Below, in pieces: positions 1 to 8,966 of a DNA stretch of 64,000 bases (its first letter is position 1; each line of letters starts with the position of its first letter). The position numbers were made by a program, and so were the translations under genes. The stretch comes from Pontibacter mucosus (GTDB lineage: Bacteria > Bacteroidota > Bacteroidia > Cytophagales > Hymenobacteraceae): NCBI RefSeq assembly GCF_003054055.1, contig NZ_QBKI01000003.1:310001-374000 (forward strand), in the 5' to 3' direction. The notes beneath the pieces are model-generated. The model made no database searches, had not been told where the DNA came from, and worked only from the letters and a program-made list of their open reading frames with translations.

Positions 1-420
1 AGTATCTTCATCAGCTTCAGTCACCCTTCCGACAGGTTGAGGGCACCGGATGGAACCGTTGTGGCAAGTATAAGCACGCACCTGCATCATCCGCAGGCGC
101 ACCTGATTGAGGATAAGGCTGCCCTGGAGCAGGCGATTGTGCAGGAACTGGAGAGGCGTGGCCTGGTGCGTCCGGAAAGTATACTTTCAGTGCAGTCGGC
201 CACGCCGGGGGGCTGGATTTTCTGGACCAAACGAGCCTTCGGGGCTGTGGGAGGTTATCCGCAGTACCGCCACATAAAACCCTGGCAAATGAAAGACGCG
301 CGCCTCGACCACCGGGGCGCTTACCTCTGCGGCGATACGGTTTATCCCGGGCAGGGCATTCCGGGCGTCTGCCTGAGCGGCATCATCGCGGCGAATAAAT
401 TATTACAGGACCACTTTTAG
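1..420 (+). CDS. FAD-dependent oxidoreductase, phytoene desaturase-like (3' part only)
   Basis: The reading frame is open from base 1, so only the C-terminal 139 residues are present and the true start lies outside the window. The tail holds the typical C-terminal flavin-binding signature of the CrtI/CrtN/CrtD carotenoid desaturase and isomerase family: GDTVYPGQGIPGV followed by LSGIIAANKLL. The first visible residues (SIFISFSHPSDRLRAPDG) fit the strand just before that region in the same family. Carotenoid synthesis is expected in pigmented Cytophagales, but the exact step (phytoene, hydroxycarotenoid or retinol-type substrate) cannot be read from this fragment. The stop overlaps the stop of the convergent NuiA-like gene by 4 bases. 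Confidence 0.85.
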   Translation, partial: SIFISFSHPSDRLRAPDGTVVASISTHLHHPQAHLIEDKAALEQAIVQELERRGLVRPESILSVQSATPGGWIFWTKRAFGAVGGYPQYRHIKPWQMKDARLDHRGAYLCGDTVYPGQGIPGVCLSGIIAANKLLQDHF

Positions 421-842
421 CTTTCGTCCCGTTCTTCAATCGAGGACTCGTCGAGCACCACCATACTTTTGTAGCCGGCGTAATTGCCATCCTCCGCTCT
501 GCCAAGTATATAGGCCTCTGTTCCGATTTGGGTGATGGTGTATACTTTCACATCCTGCAGCAGGCGCTGCAGGGTGCCAAACAGTTGCCGGGTCGCTGAA
601 TCGGGCCCTTTGCGGGCGTCTGAAGTAATGCCCTGCAGCAGCTGCATGAAGCCTTCGAGGTCATACGCTTTCACGGCCATTCCTGAGGGTTTGCCGGCGT
701 ACTCCACCACATCCTCGGGTGTTAGTTGCCGCCCCTGCTCCGTTTCCAGGTACACAAACTCCAACGGCGACTCTATCTCGCTGCGCAGCAGAATCCCGTC
801 TGCAGCCTGCATCAGTTCTTTCTGTAATTCTTCCTTGCTCAT
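417..842 (-). CDS. Nuclease A inhibitor (NuiA)-like protein
   Basis: A 141-residue soluble protein without signal peptide. Its order of motifs follows the NuiA family, small cyanobacterial proteins that bind and block the non-specific nuclease NucA: an N-terminal ADGILLRSEIESPLEF segment, then LTPEDVVEYAGKP, a central helix, and QDVKVYTITQIG plus TEAYILGR near the C-terminus. In Bacteroidota this family is widespread with no demonstrated nuclease partner, and no NucA-like nuclease gene lies in this window, so an inhibitor role is only inherited from the family name. Convergent with the oxidoreductase gene (4-base overlap). AAGTATA motifs lie just upstream of the start (862-868 and 886-892). 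Confidence 0.75.
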   Translation of the reverse strand: MSKEELQKELMQAADGILLRSEIESPLEFVYLETEQGRQLTPEDVVEYAGKPSGMAVKAYDLEGFMQLLQGITSDARKGPDSATRQLFGTLQRLLQDVKVYTITQIGTEAYILGRAEDGNYAGYKSMVVLDESSIEERDES

Positions 843-963
843 CTACTTTAATATTTGCTGAAAGTATACGTATGAGTTCAGGGGCTATACTTATATTTAG
901 AGAGATTTGGTTACGTATAGCCGCTTCATTTTAAACGCGAGACCCATGATAAAAGCTGAACCC

Positions 964-1821
964 ATGCTAAGGGAGGGAGCCCTGAAAGGCAAAACCATTA
1001 TTGTGACAGGCGGTGGAACCGGCCTCGGCCGCTCCATGGTGAAATATTTTCTGGAGCTGGGCGCCAACGCCGTTATCTGCAGCCGCAAGCTGGAGGTGCT
1101 GGAGCAAGCCGCCAAAGAACTGGAGGCGGAAACTGGGGGTGCTGTGCTGCCCATCGCTTGCGATGTGCGCAAGTATAACGAGATTGAGGCCATGCTGCAG
1201 GCCACGCTGGAGCGGTTTGGCAGGGTAGACGTGCTGGTAAACAACGCTGCCGGCAACTTCGTGAGCCCCACCGAACGCCTGAGCCATAAGGCCTTCGACG
1301 TGATCACCGACATCGTGCTGAAAGGCAGCTACAACTGCACCCTGGCCCTCGGCAAGCACTGGATAGAACAGAAGCAGGAAGGGACTATCCTCAACATCGT
1401 CACGACGTATGCCTGGACGGGCTCCGGTTATGTGGTGCCCTCTGCCTGCGCTAAGGCCGGCGTGCTGGCCATGACGCGCTCCCTGGCCTCCGAGTGGGCC
1501 AAGTATGGCATCCGCTCCAACGCCATTGCCCCGGGGCCTTTCCCAACCGAGGGCGCCTGGACGCGCCTGTTCCCCAAGCAGCTGGCCGATAAGCTGGACC
1601 CGGTAAACCGCATTCCGGTGGGGCGCTTCGGCGAGCACCAGGAGCTGGCCAACCTGGCAGCTTATCTGGTATCGGACTATGCCTCTTTTGTAAACGGGGA
1701 GGTGGTCACGATAGATGGAGGCGAGTGGCTCTACGGCGCCGGCGAGTTCAACGGCTTCGACCAGATACCGCAGGAGATGTGGGACGTGGTGGAGAAGCAG
1801 GTGCGCGGAAAGGCGCAGTAA
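964..1821 (+). CDS. SDR oxidoreductase, 2,4-dienoyl-CoA reductase-like
   Basis: A 285-residue short-chain dehydrogenase. It has the Rossmann motif TGGGTGLG near the N-terminus, the structural motif NNAAGN and the C-terminal IDGGEWL. The NNAAGNFVSPTERLS stretch and the loop AWTGSGYVVPSACAKAGV, in which the usual catalytic Tyr is replaced, are typical of the 2,4-dienoyl-CoA reductase branch (mammalian peroxisomal DECR2 type) rather than ordinary SDRs with YxxxK. It probably uses NADPH to reduce dienoyl-CoA during unsaturated fatty-acid beta-oxidation. The frame extends upstream to 907 (TTG), with another ATG at 946. I chose 964 because MLREGALKGKTIIVTGG matches where family members begin. A terminator hairpin follows at 1845. 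Confidence 0.85.
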   Translation: MLREGALKGKTIIVTGGGTGLGRSMVKYFLELGANAVICSRKLEVLEQAAKELEAETGGAVLPIACDVRKYNEIEAMLQATLERFGRVDVLVNNAAGNFVSPTERLSHKAFDVITDIVLKGSYNCTLALGKHWIEQKQEGTILNIVTTYAWTGSGYVVPSACAKAGVLAMTRSLASEWAKYGIRSNAIAPGPFPTEGAWTRLFPKQLADKLDPVNRIPVGRFGEHQELANLAAYLVSDYASFVNGEVVTIDGGEWLYGAGEFNGFDQIPQEMWDVVEKQVRGKAQ

Positions 1822-1844
1822 CACCGTGTTCAAAGTTAGAAAGA

Positions 1845-1883
1845 CAGGCGAAGTACGGCATCAGTTATACTTCGCCTGTTTGC
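1845..1883 (+). terminator. Hairpin terminator after the SDR gene
   Basis: Perfect 11-bp inverted repeat CAGGCGAAGTA (1845-1855) and TACTTCGCCTG (1868-1878), 12-base loop, then TTTGCTTT. The right arm contains a TATACTT motif (1866-1872). Confidence 0.75.
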
Positions 1884-2364
1884 TTTAAGGAAAATGCAGC
1901 CCTTGCCGTTGAGGCCGGGTTATGTTACAACGTGAGGAAAGTATACGTTTTACTAGTTACGGCTGGAGAGCCAAAACCACTCTGTTTATAATTTAAGAAC
2001 TCAAGTTCTTCTCTACAATTTTGGTAAAGGTGTAAACCCACCCCTAACCCCTCCGAGGAGGGGAATTCCTCCAAGTATATTATGATTCCCATCTTGGAGC
2101 AGCGCTATATACTTCTTTTGATTTTGTCATCCTGAAAGGATCTTGGTAGCGAGTTGTATAGGCTTAACCTCCCTGCTACCAAGTTTCTTTACAGAATGAC
2201 AAGTAGATTAAAACTTTGTATAAAGGATGAAATGGCTCGGAATACAGGAGGCATATGTTCTAAGTAACCTGTGTTATTATACTTTTGAAATGGAGCTTGC
2301 CCAAAACCTTGCCTACTTTGGCTGACGACATCATTCCCAAGTAAAGGACGACTTGCAGTAACTA
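1884..2364. other. Gene-free stretch with repeat elements
   Basis: No credible coding sequence. It holds AAGTATA motifs at 1939, 2073, 2108 and 2278, a tight hairpin at 2048-2063 (CCCCTCC, 2-base loop, GGAGGGG), and a REP-like imperfect inverted repeat at 2125-2201. The genes on both sides point away or end here, so it behaves as a repeat-collecting spacer. Confidence 0.7.
2125..2201. repeat. REP/MITE-like inverted repeat, copy 1
   Basis: Left arm 2125-2150 begins TGTCATCCTGAAAGG and ends CTTGGTAGC. Right arm 2175-2201 is its imperfect reverse complement (GCTACCAAG, then CAGAATGACA). About 29 bases of the left arm recur perfectly, inverted, at 11246-11274, showing it is a dispersed element. 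No transposase is nearby, so a non-autonomous element is likely. Confidence 0.75.
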
Positions 2365-2401
2365 TAAAAAACAGCCCCGACTTTAGAAGCCGGGGCTGTT
2401 T
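2365..2401 (-). terminator. Terminator of the RND efflux operon
   Basis: Perfect 11-bp stem AAACAGCCCCG (2369-2379) and CGGGGCTGTTT (2391-2401). Read leftward it is followed by a T-rich run (complement of the A run at 2365-2370). It lies 32 bases beyond the pump gene stop. Confidence 0.88.
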
Positions 2402-2432
2402 GCATATGATAGCGATTTAAGATCGTCCTTTA

Positions 2433-5400
2433 TTACGGGTTTACGTAAGCCGGGTCGCCTCCCTCATCTTCATCGGGTTGGCTGTTGCCTTTGGCGCGGA
2501 GTTCTTCCAGGCCTTTTTTGCCGTAGGCTAACCTGGTGATAACCACGTAAAGCACCGGCACCACGAAGATGGCCAGGAAGGTTGCGGCCAACATACCGCC
2601 AATTACCACCCATCCAATCGTCTGGCGCGACACGGCACCTGCACCTGAGGCCATGGCCAGCGGCGTCACGCCAAGTATAAAGGCCAGCGAGGTCATGATG
2701 ATAGGACGCAGACGGAGTTTCACCGCCTCAATGGTCGCCTCAATCAACTCCATGCCCCGGTCCACACGCTCCTTGGCAAATTCCACAATCAGAATGGCGT
2801 TTTTAGCAGCTAGACCAATCAGCGTAATCATACCTACCTGGGCGTAGACGTTGTTGTCCAGCTTCGGAAGGAGCGTGAGGGCAAGTATGGCGCCGAACAT
2901 CCCCAGCGGAATCGCAAAGAGAATGGAGAACGGTACCGACCAGCTTTCGTACAGGGCGGCCAGCAAGAGCAGCACCAGCACAATTGAAAGGGCAAAGATG
3001 TAGATGGTCGTGCTTCCGGCAGCCTGCTCCTCGCGGCTCAGGCCCGTAAACTCATATCCATAGCCGGCTGGCAGCACCTGCGCCGCCACTTCTTCCAGGG
3101 CCTGCAGCGCCTGACCGGAGCTATAACCAGGAGCCGCGCTACCGTTGATGTCCACGGAGCGGAACAGGTTGTAGTGCGAAATCACGGCAGCTCTTTCCTC
3201 CACCTCAGCGGTTACGAGCGCGCTCAGCGGCACCGACTGGCCCTGGCGGTTCATCACGTAGTATTGCTTCAGGTTGTCGATGTCCATTCGGTAAGCCGTA
3301 TCGGCCTGCGCCACCACCCTGAAGTTACGGCCGTAGCGCGTGAAGTCGTTCACGTAGCGGCTACCCATGTAGGTAGAGAGCGTGGTGTAGACATCAGCCA
3401 CGTTCACGCCCAGTTTCTTGGCTTTCTCGCGGTCAACCTCCACGTGGTAGCCCGGGGTTCTGGTGTTGAAGAAGCTGTAGGCCATGGCGATTTCGGGGCG
3501 GGCATTGGCTGCTGCCAGGAACTGCCCCATTACCTGCTCCAACTCCTTAGTAGAACCTGCCTGGCGCTGCTGCAGCACAAAGGTGAAACCACCCGAGGCA
3601 CCCAGACCAGGAATGGCCGGTGGAGCCACCACAAGCACGTTAGCTTCCTTGATGCCGGCAAACTTCTGCTGCAACGTTGCCATCACCCCCTGTAGCTTGT
3701 CCTCCTCATTCTTGCGTTCTGCCCAAGGCTTCAGCTGCATGAAGAAGGTACCACTGTTCGATTTGAAGGAGAAGTTGATGGCGTTCAGGCCGGAAATGGC
3801 CGTATAGTTTTGCACCGCCGGCACTGTAGCCATAATCTGGCCCATCTCGTTCAAAATAGCCTCTGTTCTGGCCTTAGAGGCACCTTCCGGCAATTCTACA
3901 GACACAAAAAGACGACCCTCATCTTCAGTCGGGATAAAGCCCGACGGCTTGGTCATGAACATAACTGTTGTACCCGCATAAAGCAGGATCAGCAGGATAA
4001 GCACCAGCGGGGCGGCTTTGATGCTTCGGCGCACGCCCATCGAGTAAGACTCCGTCGTGCGGGCAAACCAATTGTTGAAACGGTAGAAGAACTTGTTAAT
4101 GCCTTTAGAGTCCTTTCTTACGTTCATCGGCTTCAGCATAAGCGAGCAAAGCGCCGGCGTAAGGGTAAGGGCCACAAAGGCAGAGATCAGTACCGAGATC
4201 GCGATGGTGATGGCAAACTGCTGGTACAAGCGACCCACAATGCCTGGGATAAAGCCCACCGGGATAAACACAGCCGCTAATATAAGGGCAATGGCAATTA
4301 CCGGGGCCGTAATCTCTTTCATCGCTTTCCGCGTGGCTTCCCGGGCCGAGAGCCCCTCATGGTCTATGTGGTGCTGCACCGCTTCCACCACCACAATGGC
4401 GTCGTCCACCACAATACCAATGGAGAGCACGAAACCGAAGAGCGTCAGGGTGTTGATGGTAAAGTCCAGCGGAATGAAGAACACGAACGTACCGATAATA
4501 GAAACCGGGATGGCCAGAATCGGAATCAGGGTAGCCCGCCAACTCTGCAGGAACAGGAACACCACCAGGATCACAAGTATGAGCGCCTCTACCAGGGTGC
4601 GTACCACCTCGTTAATGGAAGCCTCCACCACCGACACGGACTCGAACGATACGATGTAGTCCAGGTCGGCAGGGAAGGAGCGTTTCAACTCTTCCAGCGC
4701 CGCATAAATGCCGTCCGCCGTTTCAAGGGCGTTGCTGCCAGGCGCCTGGTAGATAAGCATCATGGTAGCCGGGTTACCGTTCACCTTCGCACCCCTGTTA
4801 TAGTCAAAACGACCGAACTCGATGCGGGCAACATCGCGCAGGTATACCAGCGAGCCCGTGGCCGGGTTGGTCCGCACGATGATGTTGCCGAACTCCTCCT
4901 GGGTCTGCAGGCGGCCTGTTACCGTGATAGGGTACTGGAACGTCTGATCGCCGTATTGCGGGGCAGAGCCGACGGTACCGGCACCCACCTGCAGGTTCTG
5001 CTCCTGGATGGCGGCAATTACCTCGTTTGCACCCATGCCGTACTGCGCCAGCTTGTCAGGCTGCAGCCAGAGGCGCATACTGAAGTCCTGGCCGATGGCG
5101 AAAATGTCACCCACGCCCTTCACGCGCATCAAGGCATCCCGGATGTAGATATTGGTGTAGTTATCCAGGTACTCAACGCTGTGCGTTCCGTTCGGGGAGT
5201 AGATACCGGCCACCATCATGATACTCGGGTTACGCTTCCGCACGGTTACCCCCAGGCGGCGTACGTCCTCCGGCAGGGCCGGCTCCGCGATACTGGCCCG
5301 GTTCTGCACGTCCAGGGTGGCAATGTCGATGTCGGTCCCCACCTCGAAGGTTACCGTCATGCTCAGCATGCCGTTGGTGTTGGTGGAGGTAATGTAGGCC

Positions 5401-5627
5401 ATGCCCGGCGAACCGTTGATCTGCGTCTCCAGCGGTGTGGCAATAATCTGCTCGATTGTCTGGGCATCAGCGCCCGTGTACATGGCCGATACAGATACCG
5501 TAGGAGGGGAGATGTCCGGATACTGTGTGACTGGCAAATTCATCATGGCCAGCGTACCCACCAACACGATCACAATCGAGATCACCATGGCGGTGACGGG
5601 CCGTCTTATAAAAACATCTGATATCAT
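2433..5627 (-). CDS. RND multidrug efflux transporter, HAE1 (AcrB/MexB) type
   Basis: The inner-membrane proton-driven pump of a tripartite efflux system; 1064 residues, the usual family length. It starts MISDVFIRRPVTAMV, the standard N-terminus whose first helix follows at once. TM4 carries the proton-relay pair Asp408-Asp409 in GIVVDDAIVVVEAV, equivalent to D407/D408 of AcrB. This pair, rather than the single Asp of heavy-metal pumps, assigns it to the hydrophobe/amphiphile class. Two periplasmic porter/docking halves and about 12 membrane helices are present. It is the last gene of a leftward operon TetR > outer-membrane factor > adaptor > pump, 32 bases after the adaptor. Substrates cannot be predicted. 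The gene has only one exact AAGTATA motif (2673). Confidence 0.95.
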   Translation of the reverse strand: MISDVFIRRPVTAMVISIVIVLVGTLAMMNLPVTQYPDISPPTVSVSAMYTGADAQTIEQIIATPLETQINGSPGMAYITSTNTNGMLSMTVTFEVGTDIDIATLDVQNRASIAEPALPEDVRRLGVTVRKRNPSIMMVAGIYSPNGTHSVEYLDNYTNIYIRDALMRVKGVGDIFAIGQDFSMRLWLQPDKLAQYGMGANEVIAAIQEQNLQVGAGTVGSAPQYGDQTFQYPITVTGRLQTQEEFGNIIVRTNPATGSLVYLRDVARIEFGRFDYNRGAKVNGNPATMMLIYQAPGSNALETADGIYAALEELKRSFPADLDYIVSFESVSVVEASINEVVRTLVEALILVILVVFLFLQSWRATLIPILAIPVSIIGTFVFFIPLDFTINTLTLFGFVLSIGIVVDDAIVVVEAVQHHIDHEGLSAREATRKAMKEITAPVIAIALILAAVFIPVGFIPGIVGRLYQQFAITIAISVLISAFVALTLTPALCSLMLKPMNVRKDSKGINKFFYRFNNWFARTTESYSMGVRRSIKAAPLVLILLILLYAGTTVMFMTKPSGFIPTEDEGRLFVSVELPEGASKARTEAILNEMGQIMATVPAVQNYTAISGLNAINFSFKSNSGTFFMQLKPWAERKNEEDKLQGVMATLQQKFAGIKEANVLVVAPPAIPGLGASGGFTFVLQQRQAGSTKELEQVMGQFLAAANARPEIAMAYSFFNTRTPGYHVEVDREKAKKLGVNVADVYTTLSTYMGSRYVNDFTRYGRNFRVVAQADTAYRMDIDNLKQYYVMNRQGQSVPLSALVTAEVEERAAVISHYNLFRSVDINGSAAPGYSSGQALQALEEVAAQVLPAGYGYEFTGLSREEQAAGSTTIYIFALSIVLVLLLLAALYESWSVPFSILFAIPLGMFGAILALTLLPKLDNNVYAQVGMITLIGLAAKNAILIVEFAKERVDRGMELIEATIEAVKLRLRPIIMTSLAFILGVTPLAMASGAGAVSRQTIGWVVIGGMLAATFLAIFVVPVLYVVITRLAYGKKGLEELRAKGNSQPDEDEGGDPAYVNP

Positions 5628-5659
5628 CTTACTATGCTAAATCTCCTCTTAGTTAGAAA

Positions 5660-6811
5660 TTATTTCTGGCCCGAGGCCTGCGGCTCTTGCTGCGGATCGC
5701 CAACCTGTACTTTGGCACCCTGGCGCAGGCGCTGCACGCCTTCCGTCACAATCTGCTGGCCTTCTTTCAGCCCCTCGCGCACCACAACGTCGCGCTTAAA
5801 CCTGGTACCCAGCTGCACGAGCTGCTGCACCACCGAGTCGCCCTGCACCACGTACACGTAGAACTCGCCCAGCTGCTCGGTCACGGCCTTAAACGGAATC
5901 ACCAGCTGCTCGCCGATGTCCTGGTTCAACACGTTCATGGTTACCGTCATGCCCGGTATCAGCCGCTCTTCCGGGTTAGGGAACTGCACTCTGACAGTGG
6001 TAGTACCAGACTGACGTCCGATAGCCCGGTCGATGGCCAGGAGCTTGCCGTTATGCGGGTAAACCTCCCCGTTGTTCAGGGTGATGGTAAACAGGGAGTC
6101 AGGCTGGTTGCCCTGGCGGAGACGGTTAAAACGGCCTATTTCCTGCTCGTTTATCACAAAGTCAACCGAGATGGGATCGGTGGAGGAAATGGTGTTCAGC
6201 AGTGGCTGGCCAGGAGAAACCTGCGCACCCACGCGCACCTGCGAAATACCGATCGTTCCATCAAACGGGGCGTTTATCACCGAGTATCCCAAATCAGTGG
6301 AAACGCTGCGCACCTGCGCCTGTGCCGAGGCTACCTGTGCCTTGGCGGTCTGCACCTCGGTGCGGGCATAATCGAGCTGCTGCTTGGCGATCGCATCGCG
6401 CTCTGCCAGGCGCTCGTAGCGCTCGAGGTCTTTCTGCACCCGGGCCAGGTTCGCCTGCGCGCTTGCCACGTTGGCCTGTGCCTGCTGGTAAGATGCCTGG
6501 TACTTGTTGCGGTCTATCTCGTAAAGTTTCTGTCCTTTTTTGACACGCTGGCCATCCTGTACATAGATATCAGTGATATAACCGGAAACCTGCGGACGAA
6601 GCTCCACCTCCTGCAGGGCCGTAACCGTGCCGGGGTAAGTGTCTTTGCCTGTTACGCTTTGCTCCGTAACCTTGTAGGTATTCACAGGAACAGCCATGGC
6701 GGCTGGGTTCATCTGCTGGCCTGCCTGATCACCACCGCACGACATAAGTATAGTTGGGCTGATGATGGCTGCCGCCAGCCATACGTATTTGCTCTTCATT
6801 CTCTTTTTCAC
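5660..6811 (-). CDS. RND efflux periplasmic adaptor (membrane fusion lipoprotein)
   Basis: A 383-residue adaptor linking the inner-membrane pump to the TolC-like channel. The lipoprotein signal ends in LMSC, giving Cys25 as the lipidated residue. It then shows the lipoyl half-motif VELRPQVSGYITDIYVQDGQRVKKGQ, an alpha-hairpin rich in Gln and Ala (about residues 100-170), the second lipoyl half (INAPFDGTIGISQVRVG), a beta-barrel and a membrane-proximal domain, as in AcrA/MexA. It sits 32 bases before the pump gene and 4 bases after the outer-membrane-factor gene, so translation is probably coupled. An AAGTATA motif falls within the signal peptide coding region (6746-6752). Confidence 0.94.
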   Translation of the reverse strand: MKKRMKSKYVWLAAAIISPTILMSCGGDQAGQQMNPAAMAVPVNTYKVTEQSVTGKDTYPGTVTALQEVELRPQVSGYITDIYVQDGQRVKKGQKLYEIDRNKYQASYQQAQANVASAQANLARVQKDLERYERLAERDAIAKQQLDYARTEVQTAKAQVASAQAQVRSVSTDLGYSVINAPFDGTIGISQVRVGAQVSPGQPLLNTISSTDPISVDFVINEQEIGRFNRLRQGNQPDSLFTITLNNGEVYPHNGKLLAIDRAIGRQSGTTTVRVQFPNPEERLIPGMTVTMNVLNQDIGEQLVIPFKAVTEQLGEFYVYVVQGDSVVQQLVQLGTRFKRDVVVREGLKEGQQIVTEGVQRLRQGAKVQVGDPQQEPQASGQK

Positions 6812-6815
6812 TGAT

Positions 6816-8150
6816 TTATGGATTGATATCTATGTTTCCTAAAGCTCTCTGGTAGTCCAGCTTGCTGGCCAGCAGGTTATACAGGGCGTTGTAGTAGTTA
6901 ATCTGGGTAGCGCGCAATTCGCTTTCAGCCACCACCAGGTCTACGTAAGCTTTCACGCCCTCATCGTACTGCAGCTTAATGATGTCGTACACCTCCTGGG
7001 CTATTTCCAGGTTGCTCTGCAGCGTGCGCCAGTCGGTATAGTCGGCCTTGTAATTGGCAAGTGCGGCCTGATACTCGGTGTTGATGGCCTTGCGGGTATC
7101 TTCGATGGCTACGTCCAGGCGCTCTTCCTGTAGTTGGGCAATGCGCACGTTCTGCACCCTGCGCATACCCTGGAAGATAGGCAGGGAAACACGCAAACCA
7201 ACCACAGAGGTAGGGTAAGCCTTGTTGTAAAGATCTTCCAGGCCAGCGCTGCTGTAGTACTGGGAGTTATAGTTGATAAAGGCAGACACCGTTGGCAGGT
7301 AGCTCCACTTGTTGTAGGCCGTGTTCAGCTCGAGCAGCTGGCGCTGTGTCTGCAGTTGCTGCAGTTCTATTCTGTTGGCAAACTCCATCACCGTAGCCGT
7401 ATCCACGAGCACGGTCTGCTCCATCAATTCATAGTCGTACACCAACTCCAGCTCACTCTCAATCGGATAACCCATCAACTGCTTCAGGTAGGCCGTTTTG
7501 GCTTTTACGCCTTCCTGGGTACGCTTGATGTCGCTGCGGATGTTGGCCAGGGTGATGGCCGCACGCTGGTAGTCGGTTTTGTCTACCAAGCCTACCTCAT
7601 AGCGGCTACGGGCATCGTTGTACTGCTTTTCCTGGCGCACCAGGTTCACGTTCAGGATGCGGTACTGCTCCTGCGTCAGCAGCACATCGTAAAACGCCTT
7701 GCTCACCTCTACCACCGTGTTTATTTTGGTGTTGGTGATCTGCTGGTCGAGCTGCAGCCTGGAGAAACGGGCGGCCTTGGAGGCCAGCAACAGATCGCTG
7801 TTAAACAGGTTCTGGTTCGCTTCAAAGAGGAGGTTGGAGTTATAACGCTGCGCCGAGGTTACAATCTGGTCGCCAACCGGAAACTGCTGCGGCTTGATGT
7901 TGTAGGAGCCCCCGAAGCTCGCATTAATCTGCGGGTACCAGCCCGAGAGGTTAGCCCTGATCTCGCGCTCACCAATAGCCTCGTTCAGCAGGGCATTCTC
8001 TACGGTGGCCCCGTTCTCCAGCGCATAGTCCACACATTGCTCCAGGGTAAGGCTTGTCGCGGCAGGGGAGGTGCTTCCCTGCGCCCACGCCAGCGCGGGA
8101 CTTAGCAGGCAGCCCAGTAGCAATGGTTTTAGTTTAGTAATAAATTTCAT
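6816..8150 (-). CDS. TolC-family outer membrane efflux channel
   Basis: A 444-residue outer-membrane factor of the RND operon. The signal peptide MKFITKLKPLLLGCLL, ending LAWAQ, is followed by TSLTLEQCVDYALENG, the usual opening of TolC-like proteins. Two repeats of long helices and beta-hairpins follow, ending ALYNLLASKLDYQRALG. The frame is open upstream to 8240 but those 30 residues do not look like a signal sequence, so I place the start at 8150 in front of the signal peptide. It forms the trans-outer-membrane duct for the adaptor and pump encoded just downstream. Confidence 0.92.
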   Translation of the reverse strand: MKFITKLKPLLLGCLLSPALAWAQGSTSPAATSLTLEQCVDYALENGATVENALLNEAIGEREIRANLSGWYPQINASFGGSYNIKPQQFPVGDQIVTSAQRYNSNLLFEANQNLFNSDLLLASKAARFSRLQLDQQITNTKINTVVEVSKAFYDVLLTQEQYRILNVNLVRQEKQYNDARSRYEVGLVDKTDYQRAAITLANIRSDIKRTQEGVKAKTAYLKQLMGYPIESELELVYDYELMEQTVLVDTATVMEFANRIELQQLQTQRQLLELNTAYNKWSYLPTVSAFINYNSQYYSSAGLEDLYNKAYPTSVVGLRVSLPIFQGMRRVQNVRIAQLQEERLDVAIEDTRKAINTEYQAALANYKADYTDWRTLQSNLEIAQEVYDIIKLQYDEGVKAYVDLVVAESELRATQINYYNALYNLLASKLDYQRALGNIDINP

Positions 8151-8310
8151 GTATGTAGTTAATATACTTTTGGTGTTGGGAATAAACTGTGGGGAGGTGC
8201 GGAGGCCTGTGCTAGTTAGGCTTTCCACGGGAGCACTCATTCTCTTTTCTCATAGTTAGGCGATTTTTGGGTTGTATACTTTAGCATTATCGGTACTGGT
8301 GATGTGTGAT

Positions 8311-8901
8311 TTATACTTTGGTAGTTCTCTCGCCGCTCCTCATACCGTCCCACAAAATCTGCGGGAGCTGCTTTAACTCGCCTTCTTCCAGCACCAGGTG
8401 GCCGGAGGAGTACATTTTAACAGTAGAGATGATGTTGGCATGGGCAAGCGTGCCCAGTATCTTCGGGCTAAGCGGCTTCAGGTGGCCTTCCCGTATGCCC
8501 CGCTCAAAGAAGCCGAACAGGTGCTTATGAAACTCGCTTTTGCTCGCATCGTTCAGGCAGGTGTTGTAGGGTGAATTAACAAACTGCTCGAAGAACATCA
8601 GCACATTCGGGTTCTGGCTGTAGTAATCGTGGAGGCCGTACCAGATGTTGAAAAAGCACTTCTGGAAAGGTACATGAGGGTTGTCTTCACGCTTCAGAAC
8701 AGCAATTATCTGGTCACGGATGTAGAAGAAGAGTTCTATAATCAGATCCTGCTTGCTTTCGAAGTAGTGGTAGATAGTGCCTGCCGCCACGCCCGCACGT
8801 TTGGCTACCAGGCTCATAGGGGTGCCATGGAATCCTTTTTCCCGTACCAGCTCCAGCGTACTCTCAAAGATGGCTTTCTTTTTATCGGCTATAGGCTCCA
8901 T
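8311..8901 (-). CDS. TetR/AcrR-family repressor of the efflux operon
   Basis: A 196-residue regulator. The N-terminal helix-turn-helix reads KKAIFESTLELVREKGFHG, then MSLVAKRAGVAAGTIYHYF, a classic TetR DNA-binding domain. The C-terminal two thirds form a ligand domain with no specific family call. It is the first gene of the leftward efflux cluster, 160 bases before the channel gene. That spacer may hold a second promoter and has TATACTT motifs at 8163, 8275 and 8312. A promoter with an overlapping candidate operator lies upstream at 8918-8965, fitting autorepression relieved by a pump substrate. Confidence 0.92.
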   Translation of the reverse strand: MEPIADKKKAIFESTLELVREKGFHGTPMSLVAKRAGVAAGTIYHYFESKQDLIIELFFYIRDQIIAVLKREDNPHVPFQKCFFNIWYGLHDYYSQNPNVLMFFEQFVNSPYNTCLNDASKSEFHKHLFGFFERGIREGHLKPLSPKILGTLAHANIISTVKMYSSGHLVLEEGELKQLPQILWDGMRSGERTTKV

Positions 8902-8917
8902 GCGGCACTAGTGTATT

Positions 8918-8929
8918 GAACATTCATTC
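8918..8929. promoter_or_regulatory. Candidate TetR-family operator
   Basis: On the minus strand GAATGAATGTTC, with GAA/TTC ends symmetrical around 6 bases. It lies just downstream of the -7 box of the regulator's own promoter and 17 bases before its start codon, where an AcrR-type repressor would block transcription. The symmetry is weak. Confidence 0.4.
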
Positions 8930-8935
8930 GGTTTG

Positions 8936-8966
8936 CAAAAATAAAGAGGCAGCGGCAGCGAACAAA
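8936..8966 (-). promoter_or_regulatory. Bacteroidota-type promoter for tetR and the efflux operon
   Basis: On the minus strand TTTG at 8966-8963, a spacer of exactly 19 bases, then TATTTTTG at 8943-8936. This matches the Bacteroidota consensus TTTG-N19-TAnnTTTG at every defined position. It is 35 bases upstream of the TetR start codon. Confidence 0.7.

Noticed and set aside
1725..1991. Open frame running past the SDR stop
   Set aside because: It overlaps the end of the SDR in another frame and runs through the terminator; no protein features.
4359..5621. Long open frame (about 420 codons) on the strand opposite the drug pump
   Set aside because: It is the antisense shadow of a strongly conserved pump gene; the translation is His/Arg/Val-rich with no domain. 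Similar shadows over the SDR, CcoG and channel genes were dropped for the same reason.
2433..8150. Heavy-metal specificity for the first RND operon
   Set aside because: The pump has the Asp-Asp pair of drug pumps and lacks the DFGxxxDG motif seen in the CusA-type pump at 52924.
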